Source: Baffinella frigidus
Lineage: Eukaryota > Cryptophyceae > Cryptomonadales > Baffinellaceae
DNA length: 23,396 bases
NCBI GenBank assembly: GCA_026770585.1
Contig: MU646322.1
Location: 583,420-606,815 of the forward strand
Direction of reading: 5' to 3'
The notes below the pieces were generated by a model. The model saw only the letters and a list, made by a program, of their open reading frames with translations. It did not search any database and was not told the DNA's origin. This document shows positions 1 through 11,500 of this stretch, one piece after another. Positions within the stretch are counted from its first letter, which is position 1; each line of letters opens with the position of its first letter. Position numbers and translations under genes: made by a program.

Positions 1-740
1 CCCCCCCCGCCCGGGAGAGACCCTCCCCCCCGGCGATTCGCCCCATGCCTCTCGCACGGAGAGGGCGGCGGGGGGGGGGGCTTTCGGCGCCTGGGGTGTG
101 GGGGTTTGAGGTTTAGGGGCTTTGGCCCAGGGATCACAGCCCTGAACCCTGCAGCTGGCGTTTTTTATTCCTGCAGCTAGCTGGTCTGCTAGCCTGGAGG
201 GGGGGGTGCGGGGAATGGCAGAGGGTTTTTCCTTCAAGGGATGATCGGTATTTTGTCAGTTCCTTGCCACGTTAGTTGGTTTTGTTCGGATCCTGGGGGG
301 AAGGGGGGGGGCTCGACAAGGGATTTTGTTTGACGGGAGAATCTTTAATTGTCAGTTGTTCTTTGGAGCGTGAGGGGGGGAGGGGGGGGAAGTCATTATC
401 TTAGCAAGGCAAACTTTGCCTGAGTCACGGGCAACTATGAGACATCAACGTTAATTCGGAGCTCCTTGGGGGAGGGGGAGGGGGAGGTCAGGGAGGGTTC
501 CTTGACGGGGTCATGGTCGTTCTGTCAACACGTTGATCGTCGGTTCCTTGACACATTGGTTGTTGTTTGTGACACGTGCATGGTAATGGTCGTTGCGTGA
601 CACGGCAGATATCATTCCTTGCCACGACAGGGCCCCAGCGATGCTTCGAGAGCGCGGACTCTGAAGCAGTCTATTCCACACATAAACGGCGGTTCCTTTT
701 TTCTTCGTTTCGACAAAGAGTTTGTCCGATGAACCTCTAG
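1..740. other. G-rich non-coding stretch
   Basis: Contains many poly-G/poly-C runs and no open frame with splice-like borders that continues the minus-strand gene. The only structure seen is one arm of a long inverted repeat (354-443). The last exon or 3' UTR of the gene could be hidden here but could not be identified. Confidence 0.4.
354..443 (+). repeat. Left arm of an imperfect inverted repeat
   Basis: This stretch is found again in reverse complement at 1361-1448. Shared blocks include GCAAGGCAAACTTTGCCTG and GTCACGGGCAACT, plus a G-run and TTGTTC.TTGGAGC. A further shared block (CAGTTCCTTGCCACGTTAG) lies at about 258-277 against about 1449-1470. Confidence 0.6.
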
Positions 741-765
741 CTCTGCCTCACTCGGGTTGACCGAC

Positions 766-850
766 TATTCACAAGTTGACATGCTGGGTATGCGGCACAC
801 ATTCGCCAAATTTTCCGCTCCAAAGAGTCCGGACCCACCAAATTGGTGAG
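766..850 (+). repeat. Dispersed repeat family C, copy 1
   Basis: Shares the ordered blocks ACTATTC, CAAGTTGACATGCTG, TTCCGCTCCAAAG and CACCAAATTGGTGAGCC with copies at 2748-2845 (inverted), 6843-6965, 7742-7858 and 14098-14178 (inverted). No protein is encoded; it is probably a short non-autonomous element. Confidence 0.5.
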
Positions 851-919
851 CCCAAATAGTCGGAGAAATTGGTGAGCCCAGATAGACAAATTAGTGAGTC
901 CAATAGACGGAGATAGAAC

Positions 920-1041
920 CTGGCGGAAGAAAGGCGCGCTGTTTCCAAAGGCCTTGCCTTTAGCGATAATCTTCCCGTCCTCCTCTTCCTCTTCTTCTTC
1001 CTCTTCTTCTTCCTCCTCCTCCTCCTCGGCTTTCTTCGCCC
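920..1041 (-). CDS. Exon 23: second Glu-rich exon
   Basis: Acceptor CTACGGCAG and donor CCGCCAG|GTTCTATC bound 122 nt: two bases, which complete the Gly codon begun in exon 22, plus 40 codons. It starts AKKAE, continues as a run of GAG/GAA Glu codons, then DGKIIAKGKAFGNS and APFFRQ. No stop codon was reached and nothing clearly continues it in 1-900, so the 3' end is missing or unrecognised. Confidence 0.55.
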
Positions 1042-4000
1042 CTGCCGTAGGAAGCGGAGTTTGTAGGAGGTGGAGTTAGAATCCATCCGGAAAATGCTCT
1101 TATGAGATGTGGAGTCAGAATCCATCCGGCAAATGCTCGTATGAGCGGCCGACACAGGGTACAGTAAGTGGCACAATGCGTCGAGCATGTGCGGCGCTGA
1201 CGCTGGTTGTTTGGCAATAAATTACCAATCAATCTTCGCCTCTGCCACCATGGGACAGCGCGCGTAACGCACTGGCCACGAAAAAAAATGTACCAATCTG
1301 CGAAGCCCATCGTGTGACCTACTGCAAGGGAGATCGATCTACCGCCCCCCCTCCCCCGACGTCTCGCAGTTGCCCGTGACACAGGCAAAGTTTGCCTTGC
1401 CGGGATAATGACCCCCCCCCCCCCCTCCAGGCTCCAATGAACAACACCTAACGTGGCAAGGAACTGAATCGATCTGGATGCCACATGTCGTGCATCGAGC
1501 ATACATCCTCCATGTGCGGCATATTAGGTGCGTAAACCCTAACCCCTCAAACCCCGAAACCCCTAAACCCTAAATCAACCCTAACCCCTCAAACCCCTAA
1601 ACCCCTAAACCCTAAATCCTACACTCTACACCTTACACCCCCAAACCCTCCACCCTCCAACCTCCACCCCTAAACACTAACCCTCATACCTGGCGCAACC
1701 TCCGCCTCCTCCTCCTCCTCCTCAACCCTAAACCCCCACACCCTAAACCCTACAGGGATGCACCCCTAGCCCCTAACCCTCATACCTGGGGAAGCCACCG
1801 CCTCCTCCTCCTCCTCCTCCTCCTCCTCCCGCTTACCCTCCGGCTCCCCCTCCCCCCAATCAAAGTGCGACGACTCCTCAGAGTCCCCACTATCCCTACA
1901 CCTAACAGGTAAGACAGGACGAAGCCATCGCCCCCTCCTCCTCCTCCTCCTCATTCTCCTCATCCCTACACTGTACGCATCTTACACCGTACACCGTACA
2001 CCCCTAACCCTCATACCTGGCGAAGCCACCGCCCCCTCCTCCTCCTCCTCCTCCTCCTCCTCCCGCTTGCCCTCCGGCTCCCCCTCCCCCCAATCAAAGT
2101 GCGACGACTCCTCAGAGTCCCCACTATCCGACGGCTCCGCATGTACCTGCAAAACACGGGGGGGGGTGAAAGATTTCTCAGCAAGTCACTTTCAGTGGGT
2201 TCGACGCCCACCGTGCGGCCCACTGCCAGAGTGTACCGCGAACCGGAATGTCGACAATCACCCCCCTGACGCAAGATGGCAGTGGGGGGAGACTAGTTCT
2301 GTCTGAGTCTGTTTGGACGCAATCAAAGTGCCGGGGAGAGACTAGCGGGGCCTTCTGAGAGTGGGGAATCCGAGGAGTCGTCGCACTTTGATTGGGGGGA
2401 GGGTGAGCCGGACTTTGATTGCGCCCAAACAGACTCAGACAGAACTAGTCTCTCCCCGGACTCAGACAGAACGACTCCTCGGATTCCCCAACTCTCAGAA
2501 GGCTCCGCGTGCACCTGCCAAAAACGGGGGGTTAAGCGAATCGGAATTCACACGAGATTAATGTCGAACTCTGTGTCCGAACTCTGTGGATTAAGGTCAA
2601 AATGTGTGCCGAACTCTGTGGTTCTAGCTCTGTCACAGTCGTTTCACGAGCGAATCGTGCCTTAATTCTGCGAGTCCTCTCCTAAAATGGCCCATGCGCG
2701 GTACAAATAATAGAAAGAATCATGAGCAAATCGTACCATAATTCCCACCAATCTAGTGAGCCCGGGCTCTGTTTCGCTCCAAAGTTGACGGATTTCCACG
2801 GTGCATCCAGCGTGTCAACTTGAGAATAGTCGGTCAAACCGAGCGAGGCAAAACTAGATACTAAACCACGAGAAATCATACCCCCCATTGTGTGTCAAGG
2901 TTTCGGCTGAGACAAGAAGATCCCCTATTGGGGGGAGAAAGACCCCTCCGAAAAAGATGGGGGGGGGGGAAGACCCCTCCGGTTAGGGTTTAGGCAAAGA
3001 CTCACCTTGCCAGTCCCAGCAACTGCGAGCGGCAGTTCTTCGTCCCTCCGAATCACCTGGGATGGGTTTCGGGTATAGAGTTTAGGGCACAGGGTTTAAG
3101 GTTCGGAGTTTGGGTTTGGGGATTTGGGGGTTTGGGGGTTAGGGAGGAAATCAGGCCTCAGGTTTCAAGGCCGAATCAAACTTGACGGTTTCGGGTTTCG
3201 AGTTTCGGGTCTCGGGTTTCGGGTATGCCAAACTTCTTGAACGTTTCGGGTGTCTGGTGTCAGATTTCAAGTTTCGGGGTACCAGCGTACGCATCGTGAG
3301 GCCGAACTGGCGCTGGCGCCGCGTCCGAATAAGTCCTCCTTCAACGGTGGATTTCTGCTTGGTGCGTACCAGGCCGATGATCCCGACGTTGAGGACCAGA
3401 CTTCTCGTCTTCTCGACGGTTTCGTGTTTCGTGTTTCAGGATTTCGGATTTCAGGTCACCAGTGTCCGCATGGCGAGGCCAAACTACCTGATGGTTTTTA
3501 GGGGGGGGCGCGGATTTCGGGTTTCGGGTTTGGCGCACCAGCGTGCGCATCGCGAGACCGAACTGGCGCTGGCGGCGCGTGTAGTACTGCATGCTCTCCG
3601 GCTGCAGTATCAGCCGGACCAGAACCTGCTCCCGACGGGGGGGGGTCTGTATGTCAGATACGTCACAATGTTGTTTGTAAAGCACTGAGTGGCAGTGTGC
3701 GGGCACTGTGTACGGCAGCTTCAACCACACCAGAATCATCTGCGCCCGGGAGGGGGGGGGTCAGAAGGGGGATTCAAAGCAAAGCTGACGATCGAGAAGT
3801 TGCGAAAGGATCCAACGCCCCAAGAACATCAGCGGTGCGGGCTCGTTCTTGAGGCTCATAGACATTGTATCACTCAACTCAAGGCTAAAGGGCCTATCTA
3901 GGACCTGTATCGAGAGTAATAAAGAAGAAGAAGAAGAACATCAGGCCTGCAAATGGGGGTACCCCCCTTGCTCGTAGGGTGTGCTCATACCAGGCCGATG

Positions 4001-7000
4001 ACGCTGACGCTGAGCACCGCGGACGCGCTATGAGGGTTAGAGTTTAGGGTGCAGGGTGCAGGGTGCAAGGTGCAGGATGTAGGGTGTAGGGTGCAGGGTG
4101 TGCAGGGTGTAGGGTGTAGGGTGCAGGGTGTAGGTTGTAGGGTGCAGGGTGTAGGGTGCAGGGTGTGGAGTGTAGGGTGTAGGGTTTAGGGTGTAAGGTG
4201 TAGGGTTTTATTGCGTAGGGTTGGCAGACCAGGCCGATGATCCCGACGTTGAGGACCATGAACGCGCCGACGACCCCCAGCTCGTACAAAACGACACATT
4301 TTAAATGGGTTGTAAAGCCATCTGTTTTAGATGGGTTGTAAAGCCATCTATTATAAATTTCATACCGAGTCGCGTCCGAATAAGTCCTCCTTCAACGGTG
4401 GATTTCTGCTTGGTGCGTACCAGGCCGATGATTCCGACGTTGAGGACCATGAACGCGCTATGAGGGTTCGGTTGGAGGGTGTAGGGTGTAGGGTGGAGGG
4501 TGGAGGGTGGAGGGTGGAGGGTGGAGGGTGTGCAGGGTACAGGGTGCAGGGTACAGGGTGCAGGGTGTAGGGTGTGGGGTGTAGGGTGTATAATGTAGCG
4601 TCTTAGGGTTAAGGCTTCAGGGGTTTAGAGTTGGCAGACCAGGCCGATGATCCCGACGTTGAGGACCATGAACGCGCCGACGACCACCAGCTCGTACAAA
4701 ACGATACATTTTAAATGGGTTGTAGAGCCATCTGTTTTACATGGGTTGTAAAGCCATCTATTATAAATTTTGTACCGAGTCGCGTCCGAATAAGTCCTCC
4801 TTCAGCGGTGGATTTCTGCTTGGTGCGTACCAGGCCGATGATCCCGACGTTGAGGACCATGAACGCGCCGACGATCACCAGCTCGATCGGGACCTTGGCG
4901 GGATCTCCGTACTGCGTCAGCATCGCCTGCTCGCGGGGGAAAGCGCCTAGGGATGAGCACACGGAACAGCGTCTTTCTATTATGTGTACCGCGCATCGGC
5001 CACTTCAGGGGAGGAATCGCAGAATTATGGTACGAATCGCTTGTGAAGATGACATTTGAGGGCCGTGAAGGCACCACCAGCTCAATCGGGACCTTGGCGG
5101 GATCTCCGCACTGCGTCAGCATCGCCTGCTCGCGGGGGGGAAAGCGCCTAGGGTTGAGCACACGAAACAGCGTCTTTCTATTATGTGTACGAAGAATCGG
5201 CCACTTTAGGAGAGGAATCGCAGAAATCCGGTACGATTCGCTCATGAAGATGACATTTGAGGAGACGACCACCAGCTCGATCGGGACCTTGACGGGATCT
5301 CCGTACTGCGTCAGCATCGCCTGTGCCAGGAAACCGCGAACGAGGATAGTGTTCAGCTGACGACATGGCGTCTTTCTATTATTTGTACGAAGAATCGGCC
5401 ACTTTAGGAGAGGACTCGTATAATTATGGTACACTTCGGTTATGGCGACGACCATGGGGCACCGAATCAAGCCCTGAACCCTACACCCGAAACTGCACGC
5501 GTGAGGAGAGAGGCCAGATTGCGCCTGTAGAGGTACCTATGGGATATTCAATGGGAACATCGTCCCGGTGTGCGCATCTTATCTGGCGTAACAACCGCCG
5601 CATGAAAAACAACCCTCACGAACCTCCATGGAGACCACTCGTTGGACTACGAACCTCCATCAAAAGAAAACTTACCTGAAGACAATTAACTTTAAGGATG
5701 TTTCGATGCAAATTGGTCACGTAACACCCCAGAATCAAGGGTCAACGAAACCCTCGAAACCCACCGTGTGGTTACTCAACGTCTTTTGCAGATAGTTGAT
5801 GCTGTCCGGGCGCGGGATCTGAAGGGACCTGGAAATACACTACTAATGGTTGGATTGTTCGGTACAAAGGCACGTTACTAACCGACATTTCCACGAGATT
5901 TCTGGTGGGAATTTCCTTTAAAGCCCACTGTGTGGGAAGGGACCTGGAAGTAGAGGATGCAGATGATGGCGAAGACGCCGATGGCGACGAAGCAGATCTG
6001 GGACCAGGTCAGCTCGCGAGGTTCGAGTTCATGCTATCTTACACATGGGTTTGATGCCAACATAGCACCCCCCGCCCACAACATATCACAGAACGGGCCA
6101 GTTTTCATCTGGATTATCCGTTTCTCGATACCCCGATTGATCGGGGGGGACCTGGAAATAGAGGATGCAGATGACGGCGAAGACGCCGATGGCCACGAAA
6201 CAGATCTGGACCCATGTCCGCGAGCGGTAGACCAGGTTCGAGTTGTGGAGGAGTACTGTCGCGAACACGAAGGCTACCATCCACTTGCGGTACCTGGTTT
6301 GGAATTTAGGGGGGCGGGGTTTAGCGTTGAGGGTTTAGAGGTTAGGTTCCGGTACCTGGGGGGGTTAGGTTTCTATACGAGGTTCGAGTTGTGGAAGAGC
6401 ACTGTTGCGAAGACCAAGGCCACCATCCACTTGCGGTACCTGGGGGAGAAGTTGAGGGTTGGGGGTTACGGGGATAGGGTTCGGGTGCAGGGGTTGGGGT
6501 TTACTTGCGTTGCCTGGGAAAGGGGTTAGGGGTTAGGGGTTAGGGGAGCAGGGTGTGGGGTGCGGGGTGTGGGGTGTAGGGTTTGGGGTGTGAGGTTTGG
6601 GGATAGGGTTTCGGGTTTCGGGTTCAGGGTTTCTGGTTTAAGGTTTCGGGTTTAAGGTTTCGGGTTTGAGGTCAGGGTTTCGGGTTTAAGGGTTTCGGTT
6701 TTCGGGATTTGGGTTTCGGGTTTAGGGTTGGGCCCCAAACCGAGGGTTTGTGGGTTAGGTTCCGACACCTGGAAAACAGATCAACGGCGATTGATAAAAA
6801 CCATCTAAAAACCTCACTTTATAGGGTGTGTGGGGGGAGGGGCGAGTACTGAGGATTCTCAAGTTGAAAATGCTGGGTTCGCGGCACAAATCCGTTATAT
6901 TTGGACGAGGAAAAGAGCCCGGGCGCACCAAATTGATCAGCCGAAATACAATGAGACAGACGAGTGGAATGAGGAAAGGGGCGAGTTCGCGAGGATTTCG

Positions 7001-9664
7001 CTGATCCACCCTGGAGGGGACTTGCGGCCAATCCCGAATAACCCTTTATCGCAAAAGTTGACATGATTTATACCACTAAAATACATATTAGACCTTTTTG
7101 TACCAGATCCATTCATCACGGGGCAGCCGCATTACGGCCGCATCTCAGGGGGAGTTGACTCAAAAATGCTCAAAATACCATACCATACTGTTCCATCCAG
7201 GGTGGGGCAGGCAGGAGGCTTCGCAGATCGGTCCTTTTATTTTCGTGGTACTAATTAACAATGGCTCGGTACACAGACATGTTGCCGACCGACATTTAGA
7301 GGGGGCGCTTGCACAGCATGAGGCCCCTTCTCAAGAATGTCGGCGATGGCGCCGAGGACCACGTTCGTCACATTCATGGAAAGCACCTTCCACATTAAAA
7401 GCGTTTTTAAGTCAACCCCCCCCCGAAAATTATCAACTTAAAAAAAACTTGGATTTTTTTTCATAAGTTGATAATTTTCAAGGCGAATTGACTTAACAAC
7501 GCTTTTAATGTGGAAGGTGCTTTTCATTAACATGGAGAGGATCCACTTGCAGAATCAGGAAGCCGTTCGAGGTTCTAATCCAGAATCGCTCGGTGCAAAC
7601 ACATCTTATTCACCGACATTTCAACCAGATTGCTGCTCGAGTTTTTCTTCGTATACGTTGTTCACTTGGTGATATACGACTCTGGGTAGGTTCCTCGAGA
7701 TGATCTTCTCTCTCGTGTGACCTCCCAAAGGCAACTGGGGGTTTCTCAAGTTGAAAATGCTGGGTTCGCGGTACAAATCCGTTATATTTGGACGAGGAAA
7801 AGAGCCCGGGCTCAACAAATTGATGAGCCGAAATACAGTGAGACGAGTGGAATGAGGGGAGGGGAAGGTACGCGAGAATGTCGCTGATGGCAGGCAGGAC
7901 TACGTTGTTCACGTAGAGAGGATTCACTTGCGGGATCAAGAAGCCGTCCGCCTGGAAGTAGACATAGTAGAATCCTGTTGGGGTTGGGTTGTGAGGTCAT
8001 GTTGACTTAGTCGTGATGCCAAATGTTGACATTTGAAAAGTTGACTTTCAAAGTTGACTCAAGATCTACTCAGGCAGAGCTACGATTCGATGGAAGGATC
8101 AGGTCTATATCGAACCTGCGAAAGATCGAGGATCATAGACTTTTGGATCACATATCTCCAGGCTTGCGAGTGATAAGAATGAAGAAGAAGAAGAAGAAGA
8201 AGAAGAAGAAGACGACGACGAGGAAGAAGACGAAGAAAAAGAAAAAGAAGAAGAAAAAGTGGTGGAAGAAGACGAAGAAGAAGACGAAGAAAAAGAAAAA
8301 GAAGAAGAAGACAAAGTGGTGGACGAAAAAGAAGACGACGAAGAAGAGGAAGAAGAATAAGAAAAAGACGAAAAGGACGAAGAAGGAAGGGGGGCACCGG
8401 TCGGAACGGTCATGTCCATTCCGAATCCCTGAAGATCTCACAGACTGTTTGATCACTCATCTTAAGTCTCAAAAGTAATAAATAAATAATAATAATAATA
8501 ATAATAAGAAGAAGAAGACGAAGAAGAGAATACGTATTGGTGGAGGGGGGCGGCACCGGTGGAAACGGTCAGGTCCATTTCGAACCCCCGAAAAATTGTC
8601 CTCCCAGCCTCGCAGCCCGACACCTGCGTAACGTTGACGTCTGTGTTAAGTGGACACCTATGTACAGTGGGCACCTGTGTAAAGTGGACATTCATGTAAA
8701 GTGGACATATTTGTAAAGTGGCGCGCATGGAGACCCTCCTGACATGCAGCAGCGTCCTTTCAAAGGTGTCCTTGGCCAAGGACAACTATGCCGTCGACGG
8801 ACCTGTGAAGACACGGATGCACTTCACACAAAGCATCTATGGCAGATTCGTGCGTGATACAGTCTGGGCCATACCCCGTCCCGTGCTCATGCAGCACCAC
8901 AACACCCCAAGCTAAATTTGTAACAAGCAGGTTAGGGTAATGATTGAACCAGGCAGGCATGAAAGGGCGCAATCAGAGCTACTTAGGGCGCAGAAGAAGT
9001 ACCGTTTCGAGCTCTATTTAGTCCGATTCGAGCAAACGGTACTACCGTTTCGAGGATTCTACCATCGTCTATTTAGTCGAGCGCATCGTCTATTCTGCCC
9101 TAAGCAGACAATAGTGCATATTGTCTGCTTAGGGCAGAATCGTCTACTAGGGGCGCGGGGGGCAATACCACGCTGCACACAAAGCCCGGGTTGACCCCGA
9201 ACCCCGGAGAATCAACTTCCAGGCTCGTCGTCTACTTAAGGCGCGGGGAAAATACCGTGCTGCACACGAAAACCGCCGGGTTGACCCTGAAGCCGAAGAA
9301 CTCCTCGCACCTGCTTTCGGGTTTGGGGTTTGGGGTTTGGGGTTTGGGGTTGGGGTTTTCGGGGTTTAGGGTTGAGGGTTTTCGGGTTGAAGGTTTAGGG
9401 TTTCGGGTGTAGGGTTTCGGGTGCAGGGTTTCGGGTGTAGGGTTCGCACAGAAGGTTCTCGGTCCCCGCCCCTCCAGTCGTCCCAGGCGGCCACGGCACG
9501 TTGGGTCCACCACCCTGCAATTCCAGCAGTTTGTCACATTTTGTTCCGGATGACCCCGATGCAGAGGACGCCAACGTCAGGGACGATCCAGAGGACCCTT
9601 GATCACCGCATCGGTCTCCGCAGCATTACGGTGTCTCTCCCTCCCTCCCTCTCGCGCGCGCGCG

Positions 9665-9701
<37 letters not shown>

Positions 9702-11447
9702 GGGCGAGAGACGACGATGCGCAACGCCGGGACGCGCCGGCCAGCCCACAACCGGCAGCCCTTTCACCTTAAAAAAACTGCCCGCACGTGCCCTTCTTCC
9801 TCGTAGACTGAACCACGCGTGGTTTAGTTAACCCGCGCCAGGTTACAAGTTCCTTTTTCACACACACTCGTTCGCAAATCCTGGTACAAATTGTCTTTAA
9901 AAGACATTATACCCGCGGCAAAGAGCTCCAATTCCCATCACTTTTGACGTGTTTCCCGAGTAGAATCAACTTGACACGAACGAAATATCATTTTACTACA
10001 CGATCTTCAAGATTGAACGTGTGCCCTGGCGCGGCCAGGCTCGTGGACGGTCTTGTTCGTGGACGGTAACAAAACCGGTTTAGTCACCAGTACCACAGAC
10101 ACCTGGAAAAAGCTAGTCAACAACCGAAACTGGTCAAACGGTGAGGCTCATGACCTCGACGTATTGCCCGAGCGCACAGGTGACGATCCCGCCGCACTCA
10201 TCCAAGTTGACTGAACCACGCAGCTTCTTGCACGTGGACGGTAGCTAAACCGGTTTAGTCACCAGTACCACTGACACCTCAACAAAATTGAGAGGGTTCA
10301 TAACCTCGACGTCCTGTCCGAGCGTACAGGTTACGATTCGCACGTGCACTTCCCGGTTGACTGAACCACGAGGGTTCTCGTTCGTGTAAGGACTAAACCG
10401 TTCCTGTTCGTGGACGGCAACTAAACCGGTGCAGTCCCCAGGACCACAGACCTCAACGAAACTCTCCCCACCACCTCATCCTCCGAATGCTAACTACCCC
10501 ACGCACCTGTTAAGAGGCGCGTGGGGTAGTTAGCATTCGGTATTGGACCACGGTAGGCCATACGGCTCCCTTGGGACCGCGTGGAAGAGTCACCGGGGCA
10601 TGTGGACTAGACCGGGCATTTTTTATCACACACGAAACCTCAACACAACCGATCAAAAGGCAAGTGAGGCTCATGACCTCGACGTACTACCCGATAAAAT
10701 CTCTGAGTATGCAGGGTAGGGTAACACGCATCGGTGGGTAGCATTCGGTATTGGATCTGTTCACCTCAACTGTCCGAGCGCACATGTTACGACCCGCACG
10801 CGCACTTCCAACTTGACCGAACCACGCAGGTAACTAAACCGGTTTAGTCGGTCGTTTAGTCACCAGTACCAAAGAAGCCGCACCATAACTAGTCAATAGG
10901 CGAGGCTCATAACCTCGACGTATTGCCCGAGCGCACAGGTTACGATCCGCACGCGCACTTCGCCGTCCCGCCGGAGCGCCAGCCCGTCCGAATCCCGCAC
11001 GCGGATTGAAGGCAACGTCAGCGACAGCGCTGGTTTGGGGTGTAGGATTTCGTCAGCGAGAGCAGATGATACGTTAGTTTGGGGTTTATGGTTTATGGTT
11101 CATGGTTTAGGGTTTAGGGTTTAGGGTTTATGGTTTGGGGTTTAGGGTGTAGGGTTTGGGGTTCAGGGTTTAGGGTTTCATGAGAGAGAGCCGAGGCCGT
11201 CCGAATCACGCAATCGAATTGAAGGCAGCGTCAGCGAGAGCGCTGTTTTTGGGTCCAGGGTAAAACTAGTAGTAGGCATGTAGTTTGGAGCAAATCCCGC
11301 CTGTGGAGATGTCGCCCTTGGCCGTGTGGATGCCGTCGACTTTGACTGTCGCGAGTTGGCTCCAATTCCGGCCACTTTTGACGTTTAAAACTTTAACTCC
11401 TCAAAGTCCAGGAAAAAAAAGCCAAAAGTGGCCGGCATTGGAGCCAT

Positions 11448-11500
<53 letters not shown>

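Larger units (their letters stand above)
3991..4693 (-). pseudogene. Four ghost copies of the exon 20 membrane segment
   Basis: Copies at 3991-4021, 4230-4283, 4421-4459 and 4640-4693 keep the exon's 3' end (NVGIIGL, reading CCTG|GT) but lose the 5' AMLTQYGDP part. They alternate with TGCAGGG/TGTAGGG arrays, so exon fragments and telomere-like repeats form a mixed tandem of about 200-400 bp period. Confidence 0.65.

Noticed and set aside
3991-4693. CRISPR-like array of regularly spaced repeats
   Set aside because: The repeated part is a coding exon fragment, spacers are heptamer arrays of unequal length, and the context is a eukaryotic intron.
4802-5470. A 222-codon minus-strand open frame read as one protein
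   Set aside because: It runs through exon 20 copies and non-coding spacers of a 197-bp tandem and changes frame relative to the exon in its last third. Openness comes from the repeat unit.
8023-8478. Long plus-strand open frame rich in Lys, and minus-strand frames rich in Ser, Leu or Phe
   Set aside because: They arise from the purine-rich GAA/AAG tract; homopolymer-like composition and opposite-strand openness are compositional artefacts.
8803-8911. Candidate minus-strand exon WGVVVLHEHGTGYGPDC...
   Set aside because: Good splice borders, but its length (109 nt) breaks the phase between exons 17 and 18, and it has no ghost copies. Kept only as a note.
9541-9597. Hydrophobic minus-strand reading VLWIVPDVGVLCIGVIRN as a membrane exon
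   Set aside because: It stops soon after and has no acceptor in phase; the alternative frame leading into exon 16 fits better.
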